Below are positions 1 to 6,187 of a stretch of DNA of 34,353 bases, in pieces. Position 1 is the first letter of the stretch. Each line of letters begins with the position of its first letter. The position numbers and the translations under genes were made by a program. A model generated the notes under the pieces. That model did no database searches. It was given only the letters and a program-made list of their open reading frames with translations, and had not been told where the DNA came from. Origin of the DNA: Pseudomonadota bacterium (GTDB lineage Bacteria > Myxococcota_A > UBA796 > GCA-2862545); NCBI GenBank assembly GCA_023954855.1, contig JAGSGY010000059.1, positions 1 to 34,353 of the forward strand. The letters are read 5' to 3'.

Positions 1-44
1 ATGGGGGAGAAGAGAAGGGCGGTGAGCAGCAGGGGGCGAAGCAT
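1..44 (-). CDS. N-terminal fragment of a probable secreted protein running off the left edge
   Basis: Reading the minus strand from an ATG at 44-42 gives fourteen codons before the window ends. They encode Met-Leu-Arg-Pro followed by a leucine-rich hydrophobic run, which looks like the start of a Sec signal peptide. An AGGAG ribosome-binding site lies about eight bases upstream. Third codon positions are almost all G or C, apart from two CTT codons, as expected of a gene here. The mature protein lies outside the window, so no function can be given. The start and signal peptide are seen; that this is a real gene is inference. Confidence 0.5.
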   Translation of the reverse strand, partial: MLRPLLLTALLFSP

Positions 45-62
45 GGGAGGGGCTCCTGGAGA

Positions 63-239
63 GTGTTCCACCATGCATCAACTTTTCTAGAAATACTCCA
101 ATTTCTCAAAGATGCTTTTGGACCTGCCGCTCAGGTGCTTGTCGACGGCATCTCAGCAGATGACATGCCTGTGACGCTTCTTCTCGAAGCATCACGGGTG
201 TCGCGAAAGGACCTTGGCGGATTGCTTGCGTCGGGTTGA
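63..239 (+). CDS. possible small ORF or gene remnant, 58 codons, unrecognised
   Basis: A plus-strand frame is open from the left edge to a TGA at 237-239. From a GTG at 63 it would encode 58 residues. The second half reads like amphipathic helical protein (Gln-Val-Leu-Val-Asp-Gly, then Leu-Leu-Leu-Glu-Ala-Ser-Arg). The region is richer in A+T than its neighbours, and third-position GC is weaker than in the clear genes. No ribosome-binding site is obvious. It may be a truncated gene tail, a small protein, or chance openness in a divergent promoter region. I do not recognise it. Confidence 0.2.
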   Translation: MFHHASTFLEILQFLKDAFGPAAQVLVDGISADDMPVTLLLEASRVSRKDLGGLLASG

Positions 240-289
240 CGTCAGCCGTCGGGATCGGCGGGTAGGTTGCGCCTCTTCGCGAGGAACTC

Positions 290-1213
290 ATGCGCACGCT
301 GCTTCTTCCACTCGTCCTCGTTGCTTGCTCCAACCCCGAGCCGGTCGATTCTGTAGAGGGACGCGGCGCGTGGACAACTCCGCCGCCTTCGGTGATCCAG
401 ACTTCGGGACGCCTGGTCGGCTTCGCCGATGTTCACGGCGACTACGACGCCGCGGTCGAGGTGCTGCAGTTGGCCGGTTTGGTCGACGCCTCGCTCAACT
501 GGAGTGGAGGCACGACGGTGGCGGTGCAGACCGGCGACCAGCTCGACCGCGGCGATGGCGAGCGCGCCATCCTCGATCTCTTCGAGAGCCTCTCGGAGCA
601 AGCTTGGGATGCGGGCGGCGGCTTCTACCCGCTGCTCGGCAATCACGAGACCATGAACGTGGAGCTCGATTTTCGCTACGTCACCGACGGCGGCTGGGCC
701 GACTTTGCGGATGTGCCCTTCGACGACACCGATGCGCAGATCATGGCCTATCCGGAGGCCGAGCGCGGTCGCGCGGCAGCTTTCCGTCCCGGCGGGCCCT
801 ATGCGCAGATGCTCTCGGGCCACAACCTGGCGATGCAGGTCAACGACACCGTGTTCGTACACGGCGGCATTCTTCCCGAGCACGCTCGAACCGGCCTCGA
901 GACGATCAACGCCGAAGTGCAGCAGTGGATGCGCGGCGAACGGGCCTCTGCCGAGACCTGGGTGGGGTCGGGGTCTCCAGTGTGGACCCGGCTCTATTCC
1001 GAGGACCCCACCGCCGATGCCTGTGCATCTCTGGGCGAGAGCCTAGAGCTTCTGGGGGCGACGCGAATGGTCGTAGGTCACACGGTCCAGGACATGGCGA
1101 ACCCGGCCTGTGGTGGTCGTGTCTGGCTGATGGATGTGGGCATGGCGGACCACTACGGCGGAAGCCCGGCGGCGCTCGTCATGGAAGGCCAGACGGTCAC
1201 TGTGCTCGAGTAG
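290..1213 (+). CDS. lipoprotein metallophosphoesterase (calcineurin-like, Shewanella-type phosphatase)
   Basis: A 307-residue protein with all the calcineurin-like phosphoesterase signatures in order: D47-V-H49-G-D, G-D83-Q-L-D-R-G, G-N118-H119-E, H191-G-G and G-H264-T. These residues bind a di-metal centre that hydrolyses phosphomonoesters. The arrangement resembles the bacterial PPP-like Shelph phosphatases, which may act on phosphoproteins, but the substrate cannot be read from sequence. The first residues form a hydrophobic leader ending in a Leu-Val-Ala-Cys lipobox (Cys13), so it is probably a membrane-anchored lipoprotein outside the cytoplasm. The start has GAGGA five bases upstream (281-285). 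Its stop abuts that of the convergent HesB-like gene with no spacer. Confidence 0.88.
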   Translation: MRTLLLPLVLVACSNPEPVDSVEGRGAWTTPPPSVIQTSGRLVGFADVHGDYDAAVEVLQLAGLVDASLNWSGGTTVAVQTGDQLDRGDGERAILDLFESLSEQAWDAGGGFYPLLGNHETMNVELDFRYVTDGGWADFADVPFDDTDAQIMAYPEAERGRAAAFRPGGPYAQMLSGHNLAMQVNDTVFVHGGILPEHARTGLETINAEVQQWMRGERASAETWVGSGSPVWTRLYSEDPTADACASLGESLELLGATRMVVGHTVQDMANPACGGRVWLMDVGMADHYGGSPAALVMEGQTVTVLE

Positions 1214-1504
1214 CTAGGGCTTGGGCGCCTTATGAGCGCGGCGAATCCAGAAGAAGCCCGTCTCGGGGTCTCCGAGCCAGTCGATGTCGAAGTCACCGAT
1301 GCGCTTGTGGTCAAGCGGGCTCACGACAACCTCGACGCCACCGAGCTCGAAGACCACGTCGCTATCGGAAGGTGCATCCAGCACCAGCCCCAGCTCGGGG
1401 CAGCCGTGTCAACCGAGGCCACGGTCCTGTAGGCGCGCGACCTTTCCGGGATGGCGACCGAGGGCGGCACGAATGGCGGCAGCTGCGGAAGGGTGGATGG
1501 TCAT
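1214..1504 (-). CDS. HesB/IscA-like protein with in-frame TGA; candidate selenoprotein
   Basis: Reading through one TGA (codon 32, 1411-1409) from the ATG at 1504 to the TAG at 1216-1214 gives 96 residues with an unbroken HesB/IscA-type pattern. There is a short N-terminal helix, then Gly-Leu-Gly-U32-His-Gly-Cys35, then a Leu-Gly-Leu-Val-Leu-Asp strand, an Asp-Val-Val-Phe-Glu turn, a Gly-Val-Glu-Val-Val-Val strand, and Phe-Asp-Ile-Asp ahead of a Gly-Phe-Phe-Trp end. The TGA falls where HesB-family proteins carry their first conserved Cys, and HesB-like proteins are a known bacterial and archaeal selenoprotein family. The C-terminal Cys-x-Cys of true IscA scaffolds is absent, so Fe-S scaffold activity is doubtful and a redox role is possible. 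It starts 27 nt after purC ends, probably co-transcribed; its own ribosome-binding site is weak (GGACGG). Alternatives are a nonsense mutation or a base error at a TGC or TGT codon. Confidence 0.75.
1367..1391 (-). promoter_or_regulatory. SECIS-like hairpin downstream of the TGA
   Basis: On the minus strand GGTGC (1385-1381) pairs perfectly with GCACC (1375-1371) around the five-base loop TGGAT (1380-1376). The stem can extend through a two-base bulge, GGGG (1391-1388) against TTCC (1370-1367), using two G-C and two G-U pairs. The loop begins 28 nt after the TGA and has G at its second and third positions. Known bacterial SECIS elements have a small apical loop with a G in the first two positions, about 16-37 nt after the UGA; this fits. 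A second hairpin (GCCCC-GAGCT-GGGGC, 1401-1387) lies only 12 nt from the TGA and could compete. Confidence 0.6.
1409..1411 (-). other. in-frame TGA, putative selenocysteine codon (U32)
   Basis: This triplet, TGA on the minus strand, is the only stop in an otherwise intact HesB/IscA-like frame. It aligns with the first conserved Cys of the family, and codons on both sides keep family similarity. The next residues are His-Gly-Cys, giving a UxxC arrangement. A conventional gene caller would stop here and lose the gene. Confidence 0.65.
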
Positions 1505-1531
1505 GCCCGTCCACTATCACCGTGTCCGCGG

Positions 1532-2485
1532 CTAGACAGCCAGTGCCTCGTACACCGTCTCCGCGACGTCCCGGGCCGGCGGCACAAAGGGGCGTCCGAG
1601 CAGGCGTTCATGCAGTCGGCAGTACACTTCGGCGAGATCCAGGCGAACATCGTCGGGGAAGTGCGGGATCTCGCCTTCGCCCATGTAGCCCTGGCCGATC
1701 AGCCACTGACGGATGTTCTCCTTGTCGAGCATCGCCTGAGGTTCACCAGCGGCGAAGCGCGCGTCGAACTCGCTGGCGATCCAGTACCGGCTCGAGTCGG
1801 CGGTGTGGATCTCGTCGATCAAGATCAGCTCGCCATCGATGAGGCCCATCTCGTACTTGGTGTCGACCAGGATGAGTCCCTGCTCGGCGGCGAGGGCTTC
1901 GCCGCGCAGGAACAGCTTGCGGGCGACGTCGTAGGCCTTGTCCAGCACCGCCTCGCTCACGAGACCGCGCTCCAAGATGACCCGACGGCTGATCGGCTCG
2001 TCGTGCACGCCAATCTCGGCCTTGGTCGAGGGGGTGATGATGATGTCGTCGAGGCGTTGGTCCTTGCGGATGCCCTCGGGAAGGGGAACCTCGTAGACCC
2101 CGTGCCGATCGGCCTCGACATCGCGCCACAGCGAGCCGGTCACGTGGCGACGAACGACGATCTCGATCGGCAGCGCGTCGGCCTTGCGCACTCGCACAAT
2201 GTTCGGATGCGGCACCTCGATGAGGTGGTTCGCACAGATGTCCGCGGTCTGCGCGAAGGCGTTGACGGCGATGGCGTTGAGAATGGCTCCCTTGCAGGGA
2301 ATCGAGGTGAGCACCACGTCGAAGGCTGAGAGGCGGTCGCTGGTGATCATGACGATCTCGTCGTCGCCGATGAACAGGTCGCGGACCTTGCCCTTGTAGT
2401 GCTTGCCCAGGCCGCCGAGACGCTCCGCGTCCACGGAGACGAAGTTGCTGTGCAGGTGGCGGGCCAGTTCTTCTCGTAGCGTCAT
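1532..2485 (-). CDS. purC: phosphoribosylaminoimidazole-succinocarboxamide synthase (SAICAR synthetase)
   Basis: A 317-residue cytoplasmic enzyme of purine synthesis that joins CAIR and aspartate, using ATP, to make SAICAR. Family marks include the N-terminal nucleotide-binding segment Gly-Lys-Val-Arg-Asp-Leu, the Thr-Ser-Asp-Arg-Leu-Ser-Ala-Phe-Asp block, Arg-Arg-His-Val-Thr-Gly-Ser, Leu-Ile-Leu-Val-Asp-Thr-Lys-Tyr-Glu, and the Ile-Asp-Glu-Ile-His-Thr-Ala-Asp-Ser-Ser-Arg catalytic segment. The length matches the longer SAICAR synthetases (about 300 residues) rather than the short E. coli type. The ATG at 2485 has GAGG six bases upstream. No other purine gene is in the window; the HesB-like gene follows after 27 nt. 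Confidence 0.96.
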   Translation of the reverse strand: MTLREELARHLHSNFVSVDAERLGGLGKHYKGKVRDLFIGDDEIVMITSDRLSAFDVVLTSIPCKGAILNAIAVNAFAQTADICANHLIEVPHPNIVRVRKADALPIEIVVRRHVTGSLWRDVEADRHGVYEVPLPEGIRKDQRLDDIIITPSTKAEIGVHDEPISRRVILERGLVSEAVLDKAYDVARKLFLRGEALAAEQGLILVDTKYEMGLIDGELILIDEIHTADSSRYWIASEFDARFAAGEPQAMLDKENIRQWLIGQGYMGEGEIPHFPDDVRLDLAEVYCRLHERLLGRPFVPPARDVAETVYEALAV

Positions 2486-2557
2486 GATCGCCTCGGCTGG
2501 AGCCGCCTTTCTAACTGAGGCTCTCTACCGAAGTGTGTCGATTCGCCGACGGCCGTG

Positions 2558-2583
2558 CACCTTCACGACAACGCGCGAAGGTG
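2558..2583 (-). terminator. hairpin downstream of the TadG-like gene
   Basis: CACCTTC (2558-2564) and GAAGGTG (2577-2583) form a seven-base-pair stem with a 12-nt loop, just beyond the TadG-like stop codon (2600-2598) and ahead of purC. There is no T-run, so this is a weak terminator candidate. Confidence 0.35.
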
Positions 2584-2597
2584 GGGCGCTGCGGGGG

Positions 2598-4013
2598 CTA
2601 CCGCACCATGGCGGTGCGACCCTTGTCGGCGCTCTCGACGACCTCATCGAAGCCCACATGAACGGCATCGGGACTGCCGTCGCCATCGGTGTCTTCCGTG
2701 TCTTCGCCCTCTGCGTTGCGACAGCTGATGAACGCGTCGAGGAACTTGTCCTGTCCCTGGCTCTCGATGTTGTAGATCAGCATGGTCACGAAGCCACTGA
2801 CGTCCTGGTCGTCGTTGTAGTTCCAGCTGCTCTGGGTCTGCACATTGCCGTTGGCATCGCAGGTCACACCGGAGCTGTTGAATACGGCCATCTGACGGCG
2901 CAGAAAGACACCATTCGTGCAGTCCGCAGCCACCGTTGGGCAGGTGCTGACCCAGCTGCCTCCATTGCCATCGCATGCGGTCGCGGTCGCCGAGCCGATA
3001 CAGTCCTGCTGCGAGTTCGGGCAGTCGCAGGTCCCTTGGATCTCGGCATTGCAGAGGGTGTCGGCCAAGGTGCCGGGGCAGTTCGGCCCCCAGGTCGTGT
3101 AGTCCCAGCCTACGCGTGCGTTCGCATAGTTGAGCACCTCGTCCTGACCGTCGCCGTCGGTGTCGACGATGTAGGTGTCGGCATCGAGCTGGGCCGAGAT
3201 GATGTGAAAGGCGGTGTTCATCTGGCCGTTCATCAGCGAGACGTCGGCTTCCCCATCGTCGATGTCGGCCTCTGACCAGGTGCTCGTGCACGCGTCGCCG
3301 TTGATGTCCGCGATGGCCGCGAGCGTGTCGTAGGTTCCGCCGTCCACAGGCGAGGACCAGGCCACCGTGTCGATCTGAGAACTGCTCAAGCGCAGGCGGA
3401 CCAATGAATCACAGGCCTCGCCCGACATCCAGCCGTCGATGGCGCATTGCGGCATCGTAAGTGGAAAGGCGCAGCCCACCCCGGGCGTGATCGGCAGACG
3501 TGCGGTGGCCGTCTGAGCGACCGCCAGCGTCTGGCTGCCGAAGGGCATAGTCGAGAAGATCGTGTTGACGGTGCTCTGAATGCTCACTTGAACAGCATTG
3601 GTATCTGCTGGGGTCACAAGCCCCGTCCGTGAGGGGCTGTAGCCCGTGTACTCCGAGTCGAGGACGGACCAGCATCCGTCGTCGAGGGCGCAGTCATTCT
3701 CGTTCACGTTGTCGTAGCGCCCTGCGAGGATGTTTTGCTCGGGTAGGGGAACGACCACCAGGTTGCCGTGAACCCGGTTCGCCTCGGCAATGACCTTGGC
3801 CCGGGCCACCGCGGCGTCCACGCCCTCTTGGGTTCCATCGAGCAACACGCTTCCGGCGTGTGCACCGGCGTCAGCGGCGTTTGCCAGCTGACTCTCCCCG
3901 AGGCGGTGCCACCCCGCGTCAATGGCAATGGACGTAAACCCAAGCAACATGGACGCGGTCACACCAAAGATGACGGCGTACGTTCCGCGTCGTTTCTCAT
4001 TCAAGTGGAGCAT
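2598..4013 (-). CDS. TadG-like secreted/pilus-associated protein with Ca-binding-like loops
   Basis: A 471-residue protein. The first 60 residues match the N-terminal Tad domain of TadE/TadG proteins: a short basic head (Glu-Lys-Arg-Arg-Gly-Thr), one membrane helix at about 10-32, then Ala-Asn-Ala-Ala-Asp-Ala-Gly-Ala. Such proteins are minor components of Flp/Tad pili or secreted surface proteins. The large outer part is Cys-rich and has Asp-Thr-Asp-Gly-Asp-Gly motifs around residues 290 and 445, typical of calcium-binding loops. A GTG at 4016 is in frame, but AGGAGG sits only two bases from it and five bases from the ATG at 4013, which I prefer. No tadA, tadB, tadC or flp gene is nearby, so its secretion partner is not in the window. 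Confidence 0.75.
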   Translation of the reverse strand: MLHLNEKRRGTYAVIFGVTASMLLGFTSIAIDAGWHRLGESQLANAADAGAHAGSVLLDGTQEGVDAAVARAKVIAEANRVHGNLVVVPLPEQNILAGRYDNVNENDCALDDGCWSVLDSEYTGYSPSRTGLVTPADTNAVQVSIQSTVNTIFSTMPFGSQTLAVAQTATARLPITPGVGCAFPLTMPQCAIDGWMSGEACDSLVRLRLSSSQIDTVAWSSPVDGGTYDTLAAIADINGDACTSTWSEADIDDGEADVSLMNGQMNTAFHIISAQLDADTYIVDTDGDGQDEVLNYANARVGWDYTTWGPNCPGTLADTLCNAEIQGTCDCPNSQQDCIGSATATACDGNGGSWVSTCPTVAADCTNGVFLRRQMAVFNSSGVTCDANGNVQTQSSWNYNDDQDVSGFVTMLIYNIESQGQDKFLDAFISCRNAEGEDTEDTDGDGSPDAVHVGFDEVVESADKGRTAMVR

Positions 4014-4396
4014 CACAACCTCCTGCTCTGAATGATGACGGGTATCGTGCCTCTTTGCTGTTCAATCAAAGGTTAATCAGCGCAATGAGCCTCCGTGGCG
4101 GCTTCGCGTGGGCTTCGCGTGACCCGGCGGAAATCTTTCCTCGATCGCGTGTGGGGCGTGGTTCGATATGGGGCCGCTAAGGCGGAATATCGAAGGGTTG
4201 GGTGGTCCGACTGAAGGTGCAAGAGTTCATCGGATTAGGGCCGGTGGGCCGCCGACCGCATCGCCTCCCGTAGGGTCAGGCGTGGGTTAAACTCCGCGGG
4301 CGAGCCCATCGAACCTCAAGTGGCCATTCGGCGCATGGGTGGCGGGCCTGCGAGATGGGCACCTGATGCTGCAGATTTTGCAGCTATTGGCAGCCA
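4014..4396. other. non-coding stretch upstream of the TadG-like gene
   Basis: About 380 bp without a convincing gene in any frame. It includes the ribosome-binding site of the TadG-like gene (AGGAGG, minus strand, ending at 4019) and presumably its promoter. It also contains an 11-base direct repeat (see separate entry). I saw no tRNA, riboswitch or clear terminator, and cannot place -35/-10 elements with confidence. Confidence 0.5.
4101..4121 (+). repeat. short tandem direct repeat, two copies of gcttcgcgtg
   Basis: The decamer gcttcgcgtg occurs at 4101-4110 and again at 4112-4121, a period of 11 bases, close to one DNA turn. It lies about 90-110 bp upstream of the TadG-like start and could be a tandem operator or a chance duplication. 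Confidence 0.4.
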
Positions 4397-4867
4397 CTAC
4401 CGACTTTCGGCCTGAAACCAGGCCGAGGTCTGCGTCGACTCGTAGATGACTTTACCGTCCTGCTCGAACGTAAAGGCATAAGTCACGTGGTACGTGCCCT
4501 TGTACTGTCTCACCTTTGTGGCCACGCACTCGGCAGTGACGCCGGGACCGATGTGACCGAGGCTGGGAAAGCGCGCCTTCTTGATGGTCGCTCCGAAGCC
4601 CGCCCAGCCTTCGGATGGACGCAGGCCGAGCACGTAGATGGCGTGCAGCTGTCCGAGCGTTCCGGTGACCTGAATGGCAATGGCACCGGGAAAGTGCTTG
4701 GGGTGGCCGGGCCGGGCCCGTTGGGCGTCGACAATTGCGCCGAGCCTCTCGGTATCGATCGCCACCCGCACACGCTGGGCATCGGGGTCGATGTCGAGGA
4801 TGTCGTGAACGAACCACGCCTCGGGGGCGTACAGGCTCTCGGACGCGAAGTCGGGTGGCATAGGCAT
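4397..4867 (-). CDS. hotdog-fold protein resembling FabZ-type dehydratase
   Basis: A 156-residue protein from the ATG at 4867. It has a His-Phe-Pro-Gly motif followed by a long hydrophobic helix ending Leu-Gly-Gln, then strands containing Lys-Lys-Ala-Arg-Phe-Pro and Gly-Pro-Gly, the layout of FabZ-like 3-hydroxyacyl-ACP dehydratases. However, the segment after His-Phe-Pro-Gly is a few residues shorter than in FabZ, and the helix position that carries the catalytic Glu appears to be Gln. The exact reaction (dehydratase, thioesterase or binding role) is therefore uncertain. An upstream ATG at 4948 is in frame but would overlap the divergent peroxidase start and adds 27 unpatterned residues; ATG at 4867 or 4861 is more likely. 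The neighbours give no fatty-acid context. Confidence 0.6.
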   Translation of the reverse strand: MPMPPDFASESLYAPEAWFVHDILDIDPDAQRVRVAIDTERLGAIVDAQRARPGHPKHFPGAIAIQVTGTLGQLHAIYVLGLRPSEGWAGFGATIKKARFPSLGHIGPGVTAECVATKVRQYKGTYHVTYAFTFEQDGKVIYESTQTSAWFQAESR

Positions 4868-4937
4868 GCGGGCGCATAGCTCGCGCGGTGAGTCGTGGCA
4901 TGGTCGTTGCAGGCTCTGAAGGCATCTAGGAGAGTCG

Positions 4938-6080
4938 ATGTCACTCACGCGCCCGATGCTGTTTGCCGCAGCCTTTGCCCTCGTTGCCTGTACCGAGACC
5001 GAAGAGGGCGGTGAGCTCGACTACGAGTACGCGGATGCCTCACTTCCCCAGCACTACCAGGAGTCAGGCCAGACCGGCAACATGATGGCTCCTGGGTTCG
5101 ACGCGGCCATCGACTTCGACAACACGCCCGCCGACAACCCGATCACGAACAACGGCGCCAAGCTCGGACGGGTGCTCTTCTACGACACCGACCTAAGCCA
5201 GAATCGCACCATCTCGTGCGCGTCTTGCCATGTTCAGGAGTTCGGATTCTCGGACGACGAGGTGCTCTCGATTGGCTTTGACGGGGGGCTCACCGGGCGG
5301 CACTCGATGGGCCTGACCAACGCGCGCTTCTACGGGAACGGGCGCTTCTTCTGGGACCAGCGGGCCGAGACCCTCGAGGCGCAGGTCCTGATGCCGATGC
5401 AGGACCCGGTCGAGATGGGCATGACCCTCGAGGAGGTCGTGGAGAGGGTCGAGGAGGATGAGCGCTATGCGCCGCTGTTCGAGGCCGCCTACGGCAGCGA
5501 CGTGGTCGACACGGATCGAATCTCGAAGTCCATCGCACAGTTCGTGCGGAGCATGGTGAGCACGACGAGTCGCTACGATGAAGGTCGGGCGGAGGTGAGC
5601 GCAATCCTCGACGACTTTCCGAACTTCACCGCCGAAGAGAACGCAGGCAAGACGCTGTTCTACGCGCCTCCGCCGATGGGTGGGCTCGGTTGCGCGCATT
5701 GCCACGGTACCGACGCCCAGATTGGCATTGGCGCGATCAGCAACGGCTTGGACGCATCGGTCACCGACGAGGGATTTGGCAGTGTCACTGGTGCCCAAGC
5801 CGACATGGGGACCTTCAAGGTTCCGTCCCTCAGGAATGTGGGGGTCCGGGCCCCGTACATGCACGATGGACGCTTCGAGTCGCTGGAAGAGGTCATCGAG
5901 CACTACAGCACGGGTGTCCAGTTTCATCCGTCACTGTTCCCGTTCTTACTCGATGGCAACGGCGGCACCCAGCCGCTCAACCTGACGGCCGCCGAGAAGG
6001 CGCAACTTCGCGCATTTCTGCTGACCCTGACGGACGATGCAATGCTCACAGACCCGAAGTTTAGTGACCCCGGTTGGTAG
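4938..6080 (+). CDS. di-haem cytochrome c peroxidase / MauG-family lipoprotein
   Basis: A 380-residue protein with two haem c attachment motifs, C94-Ala-Ser-C97-H98 and C252-Ala-His-C255-H256, in the two-domain layout of bacterial di-haem peroxidases. The conserved Val-Pro-Ser-Leu-Arg-Asn segment and Ala-Pro-Tyr-M308-His-Asp-Gly-Arg follow; M308 is the expected axial ligand of the high-potential haem. Family members reduce hydrogen peroxide with electrons from small cytochromes, or oxidise protein substrates (MauG). The leader ends in Leu-Val-Ala-Cys18, a lipobox, so it is probably a periplasmic lipoprotein. AGGAGAG precedes the ATG by a few bases. The gene is divergent from the hotdog gene and ends before a strong hairpin. 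Confidence 0.92.
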   Translation: MSLTRPMLFAAAFALVACTETEEGGELDYEYADASLPQHYQESGQTGNMMAPGFDAAIDFDNTPADNPITNNGAKLGRVLFYDTDLSQNRTISCASCHVQEFGFSDDEVLSIGFDGGLTGRHSMGLTNARFYGNGRFFWDQRAETLEAQVLMPMQDPVEMGMTLEEVVERVEEDERYAPLFEAAYGSDVVDTDRISKSIAQFVRSMVSTTSRYDEGRAEVSAILDDFPNFTAEENAGKTLFYAPPPMGGLGCAHCHGTDAQIGIGAISNGLDASVTDEGFGSVTGAQADMGTFKVPSLRNVGVRAPYMHDGRFESLEEVIEHYSTGVQFHPSLFPFLLDGNGGTQPLNLTAAEKAQLRAFLLTLTDDAMLTDPKFSDPGW

Positions 6081-6146
6081 CAAGACCACTCAAAATCGTT
6101 CAGACATCTTGATGCGATTCGAGACCCTCGACCCCACACGCAGCGA

Positions 6147-6172
6147 CGGCCCGACGAGTGGTCGTCGGGCCG
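6147..6172. terminator. strong inverted repeat between convergent genes
   Basis: cggcccgacga (6147-6157) is followed by the loop gtgg and then its perfect complement (6162-6172), an 11-bp GC-rich stem. It lies between the convergent peroxidase stop (6080) and the small lipoprotein stop (6188), so it could act in both directions. No T-tract follows on either side. Confidence 0.7.
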
Positions 6173-6187
6173 GCGTGGGACGTCTGC

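Noticed and set aside
1232-1432. short plus-strand frame opposite the HesB-like gene
   Set aside because: No family pattern and no ribosome-binding site; the opposite strand explains this region with recognisable HesB-like sequence.
1214-1504. HesB-like gene as a simple pseudogene
   Set aside because: Possible, but the TGA lies exactly at the conserved Cys codon, the rest of the frame is intact, and a SECIS-like hairpin follows; a decayed gene would more likely show other lesions.
214-1842. 542-codon plus-strand frame
   Set aside because: It overlaps the phosphatase and the minus-strand HesB-like and purC genes; its product is Arg/Pro-rich with no domain pattern, as expected of a shadow frame in high-GC DNA.
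1451-2329. 292-codon plus-strand frame
   Set aside because: Entirely antisense to purC, whose motifs are unmistakable.
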